This document shows, one piece after another, positions 1-12,435 of a DNA stretch of 64,000 nucleotides. Source of the stretch: Ecdyonurus torrentis. Lineage: Eukaryota; Arthropoda; Insecta; Ephemeroptera; Heptageniidae. The notes beneath the pieces were generated by a model. The model did no database searches. It worked only from the letters and a program-made list of their open reading frames with translations, and was not told the origin of the DNA. Position numbers and translations under genes: made by a program. Every line of letters begins with the position of its first letter. The first letter of the stretch is position 1. The stretch covers positions 3,183,964 to 3,247,963 of the forward strand of contig OX439131.1 of assembly GCA_949318235.1 (NCBI GenBank), given 5' to 3'.

Positions 1-25
1 TATCTTAAATACATAATTATGGCTT

Positions 26-198
26 ATGAAAAATACAAAAACATCGCGCTAGGATTCAAAACTAATTTTCAACATAGATTGGGATTTGTACTACCCACAA
101 ACAAACATAGGTGTGTGTATATCTTGTGTTATATTTTACAGATTCCTTTAACATAATATTTTCTCTAAAATACGGTCAAACAAACACATAAAAGGCTT
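26..198. repeat. subunit A of the trimeric monomer (example copy)
   Basis: This ~173 bp subunit runs from ATGAAAAATACAAAAACATC to AAAAGGCTT. The 85 bp before position 111 and ~88 bp after it align with subunits B and C. Most A copies contain ACACAC-AAACATAG-GTGTGT, an 8-bp-spaced dyad (for example 614-633); this first copy has a variant CCCACAAAC instead. A is the most uniform subunit across the window. Its main variants are GGGATTTGTACT, AGGATTTGTACT or GGGCTTTGTACT; AAAATACGG or AAATTACGG; and ATAGCTAATGAAATAT in place of ATGGCTTATGAAAAAT. Confidence 0.9.
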
Positions 199-370
199 AT
201 GTAAAATACGTTAACATCAAGACAGGGAACTAAACGAGATTTCCTAATAGGTTCGGACGCCTACAGCTTTGTTACAAACAAACGTGTAGTATTATGTGAA
301 GCTTTTTTTTACCGATCGTTTAATCACAAAATTTTTACTTTTTACGATCTAAAAAACATATGAATGCATT
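199..370. repeat. subunit B of the trimeric monomer (example copy)
   Basis: This ~172-173 bp subunit runs from ATGTAAAATACGTTAACATC to GAATGCATT. It carries ACAAACAAAC or ACAAACATAC followed by GTGTGTGTATTATG, then AAGCTT, a poly-T run and CGATCG. B is the most variable subunit. One lineage has TTTACCGATCGTTTAATCAC and the other has TTTCAATAGTTTAATCCC at the same place. The end may read ACGATCT, ACTATCTA, ACTATATTA or ACTATCTTA. This example has a one-base-shorter GTGTAGTATT core. Confidence 0.9.
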
Positions 371-542
371 AAGTAAAATACAAAAACATTGCGCCATGAA
401 ATAAAACAAGATTTCAAGATCGGTAAGGACCCTCACTGTTTGCTCACAAACATAGATGTGTGTATTATGCAATGCCTATTTTAAATATTCTTTAAACATA
501 ATATTTTTACTTAATATTATCTTAAATACATAATTATGGCTT
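371..542. repeat. subunit C of the trimeric monomer (example copy)
   Basis: This ~172 bp subunit runs from AAGTAAAATACAAAAACATT to ATTATGGCTT. It carries ACAAACATAG-ATGTGTGTATTATG followed by GCAATGCC or GCGATGCC. Four tails recur and help define monomer types: TATTTTAAATATTC, TATTTTTACCTATTC, TATTATAAATATTATT and TATTTTAAATTTTTC. The start resembles subunit A (AAATACAAAAACAT-CGCGC versus AAATACAAAAACATTGCGCC), supporting a common ~172 bp ancestor. Confidence 0.9.
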
Positions 543-1557
543 ATGAAAAATACAAAAACATCGCGCTAGGATTCAAAACTAATTTTCAACATAGATTGGG
601 ATTTGTACTACCCACACACAAACATAGGTGTGTGTATATCTTGTGTTATATTTTACAGATTCCTTTAACATAATATTTTCTCTAAAATACGGTCAAACAA
701 ACACATAAAAGGCTTATGTAAAATACGTAAACATCAAGACAGGGAATTAAACGAGATTTCCTAATAGGTTCAAACGCCTACAGCTTTCTTACAAACATAC
801 GTGTGTGTATTATGTGAAGCTTTTTTTTACCGATCGTTTAATCACAACATTTTTACTTTTTACTATCTAAAAAAAATTGAATGCATTATGTAAAATACAA
901 AAACATTGCGCCATGAAATAGAACAAGATTTCAAGATCGGTGGGGACCCTCACTGCTTGCTTACAAACATAAATGTGTGTATTATGCGATGCCTATTTTA
1001 AATTTTTCTTTAAAAATAATATTTACTTAATAGTATCTTAAATACATAATTATTTATGGCTTATGAAAAATACAAAAACATCGCGCTAGGATTCAAAACT
1101 AATTTTCAACATAGATTGGGATTTGTACTACCTACACACAAACATAGGTGTGTGTATATCTTGTGTTATATTTTACAGATTCCTTTAACATAATATTTTC
1201 TCTAAAATACAGTCAAACAAACACATAAAAGGCTTATGTAAAATACGTTAACATCAAGACAGGGAATTAAACGAGATTTCCTAATAGGTTCGGACGCCTA
1301 CAGCTTTGTTACAAACAAACGTGTGTGTATTATGTGAAGCTTGTTTTTACCGATCGTTTAATCACAAAATTTTTACTTTTTACGATCTAAAAAACATATG
1401 AATGCATTAAGTAAAATACAAAAACATTGCGCCATGAAATAAAACAAGATTTCAAGATCGGTAAGGACCCTCACTGTTTGCTCACAAACATAGATGTGTG
1501 TATTATGCAATGCCTATTTAAATATTCTTTAAACATAATATTTGTACTTAATATTAT

Positions 1558-4149
1558 CTTAAATACATAATTATGGCTTATGAAAAATACAAAAACATCG
1601 CGCTAGGATTCAAAACTAATTTTCAACATAGATTGGGATTTGTACTACCCACACACAAACATAGGTGTGTGTATATCTTGTGTTATATTTTACAGATTCC
1701 TTTAACATAATATTTTCTCTAAATTACGGTCAAAAAAACACATAAATTGCTTATAAAAAATACATAAACATCAAGACAGGGAATTAAACGAGATTTCCTA
1801 ATAGGTTCGGACACCTACAGCTTTCTTTCAAACATACGAGTGTGTATTATGTGAAGCTTTTTTTTACCGATCGTTTAATCACAACATTTTCACTTTTTAC
1901 TATATTAAAAACATATGAAATCATTATGTAAAATACAAAAACATTGTGCCATGAAAAAAAACGAGATTTAAAGATCGGTGGGGACCCTCACTGCTTGCTC
2001 ACAAACATAGATGTGTGTATTATGCGATGCCTATTTTTACCTATTCTTTAAACATAATATTTTTACTTAATATTATCTTAAATACATAATTATGGCTTAT
2101 GAAAAATACAAAAACATCGCGCTAAGATTCAAAACTAATTTTCAACATAGATTAGGATTTGTACTACCCACACACAAACATAGGTGTGTGTATATCTTGT
2201 GTTATATTTTACAGATTCCTTTAACATAATATTTTCTCTAAAATACGGTCAAACAAACACATACAAGGCTTATGTAAAATACATAAACATCAAGACAGGG
2301 AATTAAACGAGATTTCCTAATAGGTTCGGACGCCTACAGCTTTCTTACAAACATACGTGTGTGTATTATGTGAAGCTTTTTTTTACCGATCGTTTATTCA
2401 CAACATTTTCACTTTTTACTATCTAAAAAACATATGAATGCATTAAGTAAAATACGAAAACATTGCGCCATGAAATAAAACAAGATTTCAAGATCGGTGG
2501 GGACCCTCACTGCTTGCTCACAAACATAGATGTGTGTATTATGCAATGCCTATTTTGAATATTCTTTAAACATAATATTTTTACTTAATATTAGCTTAAA
2601 TACATAATTATGGCTTATAAAAAATACAAAAACATCGCGCTACGATTCAAAACTAATTTTCAACATAGATTGGGATTTGTACTACCCACACACAAACATA
2701 GGTGTGTGTATATCTTGTGTTATATTTTACAGATTCCTTTAACATAATATTTTCTCTAAAATACGGTCAAACAAACACATACAAGGCTTATGTAAAATAC
2801 ATAAACATCAAGACAGGGAATTAAACGAGATTTCCTAATAGGTTCGGACGCCTTCAGCTTTGTTACAAACAAACGTGTGTGTATTATGTGAAGCTTGTTT
2901 TTACCGATCGTTTAATCACAACATTTTCACTTTTTGCTATCTAAAAAACATATGAATGCATTACGTAAAATACAAAAACATTGCGCCATGAAATAAAACA
3001 AGATTTCAAGATCGGTAGGGACCCTCACTGCTTGCTCACAAACATACATGTGTGTATTATGCAATGCCTATTATAAATATTCTTTAAACATAATATTTTT
3101 ACTTAATATTATCTTAAATACATAATTATAGCTAATGAAATATACAAAAACATAGCGCTAGGATTCAAAACTAATTTGCAACATAGATTGGGCTTTGTAC
3201 TACCCACACACAAACATAGGTGTGTGTATATCTTGTGTTATATTTTACAGATTCCTTTAACATAATATTTTCTCTAAAATACGGTCAAACAAACACATAC
3301 AAGGCTTATGTAAAATACATAAACATCAAGACAGGGAATTAAACGAGATTTCCTAATAGGTTCGGACGCCTACAGGTTTTTTACAAACAAACGTGTGTGT
3401 ATTATGTGAAGCTTTTTTTTACCGATCGTTTAATCACAACATTTTTACTTTTTACTATCTAAAAAAAATTGAATGCATTATGTAAAATACAAAAACATTG
3501 CGCCATGAAATAGAACAAGATTTCAAGATCGGTGGGGACCCTCACTGCTTGCTTACAAACATAAATGTGTGTATTATGCGATGCCTATTTTAAATTTTTC
3601 TTTAAAAATAATATTTACTTAATAGTATCTTAAATACATAATTATTTATGGCTTATTAAAAATACAAAAACATCGCGCTAGGATTCAAACCTAATTTTCA
3701 ACATAGATTGGGATTTGTACTACCCACACACAAACATAGGTGTGTGTATATCTTGTGTTATATTTTACAGATTCCTTTAACATAATATTTTCTCTAAAAT
3801 ACGGTCAAACAAACACATAAAAACTTATGTAAAATACGTTAACATCAAGACAGGGAATTAAACGAGATTTCCTAATAGGTTCGGACGCCTACAGCTATGT
3901 TACAAACAAACGTGTGTGTATTATGTGAAGCTTGTTTTTACCGATCGTTTAATCACAAAATTTTCACTTTTTACTATCTAAAAAACATATGAATGCATTA
4001 AGTAAAATACAAAAACATTGCGCCATGAAATAAAACAAGATTTCAAGATCGGTAAGGACCCTCACTGTTTGCTCACAAACATAGATGTGTGTATTATGCA
4101 ATGCCTATTTTTAATATTCTTTAAACATAATATTTTTACTTAATATTAT
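1558..4149. repeat. five-monomer block; uninterrupted paralogue of the transposon-bearing block
   Basis: Five monomers occur here in the order AAATTACGG/CATACGAG; ATTAGG/CATACAAGG; CGCTACG/CCTTCAGC/TTTTTGC; TAGCTAATGAAATAT/GGTTTTTTAC; ATTATTTATGG/CATAAAAACTT. They match 43512-48975 in order, at an offset of 41954 bp before the insertion and 44823 bp after it. The difference of 2869 bp is exactly the 2867 bp element plus a 2 bp target duplication. The empty target TA is at 1835-1836. Confidence 0.86.
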
Positions 4150-6220
4150 CTTAAATACATAATTATGGCTTATGAAAAATACAAAAACATCGCGCTAGGA
4201 TTCAAAACTAATTTTCAACATAGATTGGGATTTGTACTACCCACACACAAACATAGGTGTGTGTATATCTTGTGTTATATTTTACAGATTCCTTTAACAT
4301 AATATTTTCTCTAAAATACGGTCAAACAAACACATAAAAGGCTTATGTAAAATACGTTAACATCAAGACAGGGAATTAAACGAGATTTCCTAATAGGTTC
4401 GGACGCCTACAGCTTTGTTACAAACAAACGTGTGTGTATTATGTGAAGCTTTTTTTTACCGATCGTTTAATCTCAAAATTTTCACTTTTTACTATATTAA
4501 AAACATATGAAAGCATTATGTAAAATACAAAAACATTGTGTTATGAAAAAAAACGAGATTTCAAGATCGGTGGGGACCCTCACTGCTTGCTCACAAACAT
4601 AGATGTGTGTATTATGCGATGCCTATTTTTACCTATTCTTTAAACATAATATTTTTACTTAATATTATCTTAAAAACATAATTATGGCTTATGAAAAATA
4701 CAAAAACATCGCGCTAGGATTCAAAACTAATTTTCAACATAGATTAGGATTTGTACTACCCACACACAAACATAGGTGTGTGTATATCTTGTGTTATATT
4801 TTACAGATTCCTTTAACATAATATTTTCTCTAAAATACGGTCAAACGAACTCATAAAAGGCTTATGTAAAATACATAAACATCAAGACAGGGAATTAAAC
4901 GAGATTTCCTAATAGGTTCGGACGCCTACAGCTTTCTTACAAACATACGTGTGTGTATTAAGTGAAGCTTTTTTTTTTCAATAGTTTAATCCCAAAATTT
5001 TCACTTTTTACTATCTTAAAAACATATGAATGCATTATGTAAAATACAAAAACATTGTGCCATGAAATAAAACAAGATTTCAAGATCGGTGGGGACCCTC
5101 ACTGCTTGCTCACAAACATAGATGTGTGTATTATGCGATGCCTATTATAAATATTATTAAACATAATATTTTTACTTAATATTAGCTTAAATACATAATT
5201 ATGGCTTATAAAAAATACAAAAACATCGCGCTAGGATTCAAAACTAATTTTCAACATAGATTGGGATTTGTACTTCCCACACACAAACATAGGTGTGTGT
5301 ATATCTTGTGTTATATTTTACAGATTCCTTTAACATAATATTTTCTCTAAAATACGGTCAAACAAACACATACAAGGCTTATGTAAAATACATAAACATC
5401 AAGACAGGGAATTAAACGAGATTTCCTAATAGGTTCGGACGCCTACAGCTTTCTTACAAACATACGTGTGTGTATTATGTGAAGCTTTTTTTTACCGATC
5501 GTTTAATCACAAAATTTTCACTTTTTACGATCTAAAAAACATATGAATGGATTAAGTAAAATACAAAAACATTGCGCCATGAAATAAAACAAGATTTCAA
5601 GATCGGTGGGGACCCTCACTGCTTGCTCACAAACATAGATGTGTGTATTATGCAATGCCTATTTTAAATATTCTTTAAACATAATATTTTTACTTAATAT
5701 TATCTTAAATACATAATTATGGCTTATGAAAAATACAAAAACATCGCGCTAGGATTCAAAACTAATTTTCAACATAGATTGGGCTTTGTACTACCCTCAC
5801 ACAAACATAGGTGTGTGTATATCTTGTGTTATATTTTACAGATTCCTTTAACATAATATTTTCTCTAAATTACGGTCAAAAAAACACATAAATTGCTTAT
5901 AAAAAATACATAAACATCAAGACAGGGAATTAAACGAGATTTCCTAATAGGTTCGGACACCTACAGCTTTCTTTCAAACATACGAGTGTGTATTATGTGA
6001 AGCTTTTTTTTACCGATCGTTTAATCACAACATTTTCACTTTTTACTATCTAAAAAACATATGAATGCATTATGTAAAATACAAAAACATTGTGCCATGA
6101 AAGAAAACAAGATTTCAAGATCGGTGGGGACCCTCACTGCTTGCTCACAAACATAGATGTGTGTATTATGCGATGCCTATTATAAATATTATTAAACATA
6201 ATATTTTTACTTAATATTAG
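4150..6220. repeat. four-monomer higher-order unit (~2.07 kb), example
   Basis: Four successive monomers of distinct type occur in a fixed order. The first has GTTACAAACAAAC, ACTATATTA and a TTTTTACC tail. The second has CAATAG after the poly-T and a TATAAATATTATT tail. The third has ACGATCT, GAATGGATT and a GCAATGCC tail. The fourth has AAATTACGG, CATACGAG and a TATAAATATTATT tail. The same order recurs near 13.47-15.54, 27.46-29.53 and 50.53-52.60 kb, and in cyclic permutation at 7.78-9.84 and 21.24-23.31 kb. The total is 2071 bp, four monomers. The other types break up the cycle, so it is not a perfect periodic unit. Confidence 0.8.
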
Positions 6221-7774
6221 CTTAAATACATAATTATGGCTTATGAAAAATACAAAAACATCGCGCTAGGACTCAAAACTAATTTTCAACATAGATTGGG
6301 ATTTGTACTACCCACACACAAACATAGGTGTGTGTATATCTTGTGTTATATTTTACAGATTCCTTTAACATAATATTTTCTCTAAAATACGGTCAAACAA
6401 ACACATACAAGGCTTATGTAAAATACATAAACATCAAGACAGGGAATTAAACGAGATTTCCTAATAGGTTCGGACGCCTACAGCTTTGTTACAAACAAAC
6501 GTGTGTGTATTATGTGAAGCTTGTTTTTACCGATCGTTTAATCACAAAATTTTTACTTTTTACGATCTAAAAAACATATGAATGCATTAAGTAAAATACA
6601 AAAACATTGCGCCATGAAATAAAACAAGATTTCAAGATCGGTAAGGACCCTCACTGTTTGCTCACAAACATAGATGTGTGTATTATGCAATGCCTATTTA
6701 AATATTTTTTAAACATAATATTTTTACTTAATATTATCTTAAATACATAATTATGGCTTATGAAAAATACAAAAACATCGCGCTAGGATTCAAAACTAAT
6801 TTTCAACATAGATTGGGATTTGTACTACCCACACACAAACATAGGTGTGTGTATATCTTGTGTTATATTTTACAGATTCCTTTAACATAATATTTTCTCT
6901 AAATTACGGTCAAAAAAACACATAAATTGCTTATAAAAAATACATAAACATCAAAACAGGGAATTAAACGAGATTTCCTAATAGGTTCGGACACCTACAG
7001 CTTTCTTTCAAACATACGAGTGTGTATTATGTGAAGCTTTTTTTTACCGATCGTTTAATCACAACATTTTCACTTTTTACTATATTAAAAACATATGAAA
7101 GCATTATGTAAAATACAAAAACATTGTGCCATGAAAAAAAACGAGATTTAAAGATCGGTGGGGACCCTCACTGCTTGCTCACAAACATAGATGTGTGTAT
7201 TATGCGATGCCTATTTTTATCTATTCTTTAAACATAATATTTTTACTTAATATTATCTTAAATACATAATTATGGCTTATGAAAAATACAAAAACATCGC
7301 GCTAGGATTCAAAACTAATTTTCAACATAGATTAGGATTTGTACTACCCACACACAAACATAGGTGTGTGTATATCTTGTGTTATATTTTACAGATTCCT
7401 TTAACATAATATTTTCTCTAAAATACGGTCAAACAAACACATACAAGGCTTATGTAAAATACATAAACATCAAGACAGGGAATTAAACGAGATTTCCTAA
7501 TAGGTTCGGACGCGTAAAGCTTTGTTACAAACATACGTGTGTGTATTATGTGAAGCTTTTTTTTACCGATCGTTTAATCACAACATTTTCTCTTCTTACT
7601 ATCTAAAAAACATATGAATGCATTAAGTAAAATACGAAAACATTGCGCCATGAAATAAAACAAGATTTCAAGATCGGTGGGGACCCTCACTGCTTGCTCA
7701 CAAACATAGATGTGTGTATTATGCAATGCCTATTTTGAATATTCTTTAAACATAATATTTTTACTTAATATTAG

Positions 7775-9844
7775 CTTAAATACATAATTATGGCTTATAA
7801 AAAATACAAAAACATCGAGCTACGATTCAAAACTAATTTTCAACATAGATTGGGATTTGTACTACCAACACACAAACATAGGTGTGTGTATATCTTGTGT
7901 TATATTTTACAGATTCCTTTAACATAATATGTTCTCTAAAATACGGTCAAACAAACACATACAAGGCTTATGTAAAATACATAAACATCAAGACAGGGAA
8001 TTAAACGAGATTTCCTAATAGGTTCGGACGCCTACAGCTTTCTTACAAACATACGTGTGTGTATTATGTGAAGCTTTTTTTTACCGATCGTTTAATCACA
8101 AAATTTTCACTTTTTACGATCTAAAAAACATATGAATGGATTAAGTAAATACAAAAACATTGCGCCATGAAATAAAACAAGATTTCAAGATCGGTGGGGA
8201 CCCTCACTGTTTGCTCACAAACATAGATGTGTGTATTATGCAATTCCTATTTTAAATATTCTTTAAACATAATATTTTTACTTAATATTATCTTAAATAC
8301 ATAATTATGGCTTATGAAAAATACAAAAACATCGCGCTAGGATTCAAAACTAATTTTCAACATAGATTGGGATTTGTACTACCCACACACAAACATAGGT
8401 GTGTGTATATCTTGTGTTATATTTTACAGATTCCTTTAACATAATATTTTCTCTAAATTACGGTCAAAAAAACACATAAATTGCTTATGTAAAATACATA
8501 AACATCAAGACAGGGAATTAAACGAGATTTCCTAATAGGTTCGGACGCCTACAGCTTTCTTACAAACATACGTGTGTGTATTATGTGAAGCTTGTTTTTA
8601 CCGATCGTTTAATCACAACATTTTCACTTTTTACTATCTAAAAAACATATGAATGCATTATGTAAAATACAAAAACATTGTGCCATGAAACATAACAAGA
8701 TTTCAAGATCGGTGGGGACCCTCACTGCTTGCTCACAAACATAGATGTGTGTATTATGCGATGCCTATTATAAATATTATTAAACATAATATTTTTACTT
8801 AATATTAGCTTAAATACATAATTATGGCTTATGAAAAATACAAAATCATCGCGCTAGGATTCAAAACTAATTTTCAACATAGATTGGGATTTGTACTACC
8901 CACACACAAACATAGGTGTGTGTATATCTTGTGTTATATTTTACAGATTCCTTTAACATAATATTTTCTCTAAAATACGGTCAAACAAACACATAAAAGG
9001 CTTATGTAAAATACGTTAACATCAAGACAGGGAATTAAACGAGATTTCCTAATAGGTTCGGACGCCTACAGCTTTGTAACAAACAAACGTGTGTGTATTA
9101 TGTGAAGCTTTTTTTTACCGATCGTTTAATCTCAAAATTTTCACTTTTTACTATATTAAAAACATATGAAATCATTATGTAAAATACAAAAACATTGTGC
9201 CATGAAAAAAAACAAGATTTTAAGATCGGTGGGGACCCTCACTGCTTGCTCACAAACATAGATGTGTGTATTATGCGATGCCTATTTTTACCTATTCTTT
9301 AAACATAATATTTTTACTTAATATTATCTTAAATACATAATTATGGCTTATGAAAAATACAAAAACATCGCGCTAGGATTCAAAACTAATTTTCAACATA
9401 GATTGGGATTTGTACTACCCACACACAAACATAGGTGTGTGTATATCTTGTGTTATATTTTACAGATTCCTTTAACATAATATTTTCTCTAAAATACGGT
9501 CAAACAAACACATAAAAGGCTTATGTAAAATACATAAACATCAAGACAGAGAATAAAACGAGATTTCCTAATAGGTTCGGACGCCTACAGCTTTCTTACA
9601 AACATACGTGTGTGTATTAAGTGAAGCTTTTTTTTTTCAATAGTTTAATCCCAAAATTTTCCCTTTTTACTATCTTAAAAACATATGAATGCATTATGTA
9701 AAATACAAAAACATTGTGCCATGAAATAAAACTAGATTTCAAGATCGGTGGGGACCCTCACTGCTTGCTCACAAACATAGATGTGTGTATTATGCAATGC
9801 CTATTATAAATATTATTAAACATAATATTTTTACTTAATATTAG
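7775..9844. repeat. four-monomer block present three times (copy 1)
   Basis: Copies lie here, at 18653-20723 and at 21240-23309. Diagnostic variants include GGATTAAGTAAATAC (one A lost from AAAATAC) at 8143, 19021 and 21608, together with GCAATTCC. This copy and the one at 21240 also share the rare CAAAATCATCGCG and the GACAGAGAATAAAACG variant, so they are closer to each other than to the copy at 18653. Private changes here include CGAGCTACG and ATGAAACATAAC. Confidence 0.85.
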
Positions 9845-11917
9845 CTTAAATACATAATTATGGCTTATGAAAAATACAAAAACATCGCGCTAGGATTCAA
9901 AACTAATTTTCAACATAGATTGGGATTTGTACTACCCACACACAAACATAGGTGTGTGTATATCTTGTGTTATATTTTACAGATTCCTTTAACATAATAT
10001 TTTCTCTAAAATACGGTCAAACAAACACATACAAGGCTTATGTAAAATACATAAACATCAAGACAGGGAATTAAACGAGATTTCCTAATAGGTTCGGACG
10101 CCTACAGCTTTCTTACAAACATACGTGTGTGTATTATGTGAAGATTTTTTTTGCAATAGTTTAATCCCAAAATTTTCACTTTTTACTATCTTAAAAACAT
10201 ATGAATGCATTATGAAAAATACAAAAACATTGCGCCATGAAATAGAACAAGATTTCAAGATCGGTGGGGACCCTCACTGCTTGCTTACAAACATAAATGT
10301 GTGTATTATATGCGATGCCTATTTTAAATTTTTCTTTAAAAATAATATTTACTTAATAGTATCTTAAATACATAATTATGGCTTATAAAAAATACAAACA
10401 CATCGCGCTAGGATTCAAAACTAATTTTCAACATAGATTGGGCTTTGTACTACCCACACACAAACATAGGTGTGTGTATATCTTGTGTTATATTTTACAG
10501 ATTCCTTTAACATAATATTTTCTCTAAAATACGATCAAACAAACACATAAAAGGCTTATGTAAAATATATAAACATCAAGACAGGGAACTAAACAATATT
10601 TCCTAATAGGTTCGGACGCCTACAGGTTTTTTACAAACAAACGTGTGTGTATTATGTGAAGCTTTTTTTTACCGATCGTTTAATCACAACATTTTTACTT
10701 TTTACTATCTAAAAAAAATTGAATGCATTATGTAAAATACAAAAACATTGCGCCATAAAATAGAACAAGATTTCAAGATCGGTGGGGACCCTCACTGCTT
10801 GCTTACAAACATAAATGTGTGTATTATGCGATGCCTATTTTAAATTTTTCTTTAAAAATAATATTTACTTAATAGTATCTTAAATACATAATTATTTATG
10901 GCTTATGAAAAATACAAAAACATCGCGCTAGGATTCAAAACTAATTTTCAACATAGATTGGGATTTGTACTACCCACACACAAACATAGGTTTGTGTATA
11001 TCTTGTGTTATATTTTACAGATTCCTTTAACATAATATTTTCTCTAAAATACGGTCAAACAAACACATAAAAGGCTTATGTAAAATACGTTAACATCAAG
11101 ACAGGGAATTAAACGAGATTTCCTAATAGGTTCGGACGCCTACAGCTTTGTTACAAACAAACGTGTGTGTATTATGTGAAGCTTGTTTTTACCGATCGTT
11201 TAATCACAAAATTTTTACTTTTTACGATCTAAAAAACATATGAATGCATTAAGTAAAATACAAAAACATTGCGCCATGAAATAAAACAAGATTTCAAGAT
11301 CGGTAAGGACCCTTACTGTTTGCTCACAAACATAGATGTGTGTATTATGCAATGCCTATTTAAATATTCTTTAAACATAATATTTTTACTTAATATTATC
11401 TTAAATACATAATTATGGCTTATGAAAAATACAAAAACATCGCGCTAGGATTCAAAACTAATTTTCAACATAGATTGGGATTTGTACAACCACACACAAA
11501 CATAGGTGTGTGTATATCTTGTGTTATATTTTACAGATTCCTTTAACATAATATTTTCTCTAAATTACGGTCAAAAAAACACATATATTGCTTATGTAAA
11601 ATACATAAACATCAAGACAGGGAATTAAACGAGATTTCCTAATAGGTTCGGACACCTACAGCTTTCTTTCAAACATACAAGTGTGTATTATGTGAAGCTT
11701 TTTTTTACCGATCGTTTAATCACAACATTTTCACTTTTTACTATATTAAAAACATATGAAAGCATTATGTAAAATACAAAAACATTGTGCCATGAAAAAA
11801 AATGAGATTTAAAGATCGGTGGGGACCCTCACTGCTTGCTCACAAACATAGATGTGTGTATTATGCGATGCCTATTTTTACCTATTCTTTAAACATAATA
11901 TTTTTACTTAATATTAT
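7775..11917. repeat. segmental duplication I, copy 1 (pairs with 21240-25383)
   Basis: Eight monomers pair one to one with 21240-25383 at an offset of 13465-13466 bp. Shared rare variants are CAAAATCATCGCG, GACAGAGAATAAAACG, the poly-T followed by GCAATAG at ~10.15 and 23.62 kb, CAAACACATCGCG, AAACAATATTTCC and ATAGGTTTGTGTATATC. The near-identical 80-codon frames at 10125 and 23590 are a by-product of this duplication. Confidence 0.88.
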
Positions 11918-12435
11918 CTTAAATACATAATTATGGCTTATGAAAAATACAAAAACATCGCGCTAGGATTCAAAACTAATTTTCAACATAGATTAGGATT
12001 TGTACTACCCACACACAAACATAGGTGTGTGTATATCTTGTGTTATATTTTACAGATTCCTTTAACATAATATTTTCTCTAAAATACGGTCAAACAAACA
12101 CATACAAGGCTTATGTAAAATACATAAACATCAAGACAGGGAATTAAACGAGATTTCCTAATAGGTTCGGACGCCTTCAGCTTTGTTACAAACAAACGTG
12201 TGTGTATTATGTGAAGCTTGTTTTTACCGATCGTTTAATCACAACATTTTCACTTTTTGCTATCTAAAAAACATATGAATGCATTACGTAAAATACAAAA
12301 ACATTGCGCCATGAAATAAAACAAGATTTCAAGATCGGTAGGGACCCTCACTGCTTGCTCACAAACATACATGTGTGTATTATGCAATGCCTATTATAAA
12401 TATTCTTTAAACATAATATTTTTACTTAATATTAT
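11918..12435. repeat. hybrid monomer joining two types
   Basis: The A subunit (AGATTAGGATTTG, CATACAAGG) matches the monomer at 2077. The B and C subunits (CCTTCAGCTTTG, TTTTTGCTATCT, GGTAGGGACC, ACATACATG) match the next monomer, at ~2594. One monomer length has been lost between them, as unequal exchange or intra-array deletion would cause. It marks the break between the 13465 bp and 13990 bp offset parts of duplication I. Confidence 0.72.

Noticed and set aside
245..270. GGTTCGGACGCCTACAGC in subunit B as a CENP-B box
   Set aside because: The core TTCG is present, but the later A and CGGG positions of the CENP-B box are not matched. Chance resemblance.
300..310. Poly-T runs of 8-11 in subunit B as terminators or retroposon tails
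   Set aside because: They recur at one fixed place in every monomer and are part of the satellite consensus. No adjacent gene or target duplication.
10125..10367. 80-codon open frame, with a near-identical one at 23590-23832
   Set aside because: It lies across the B and C subunits and the start of the next monomer. It is open because this monomer type has a changed post-poly-T block and ATGAAAAATAC. The two match because of the 13465 bp duplication. No family resemblance and no coding-like codon use.
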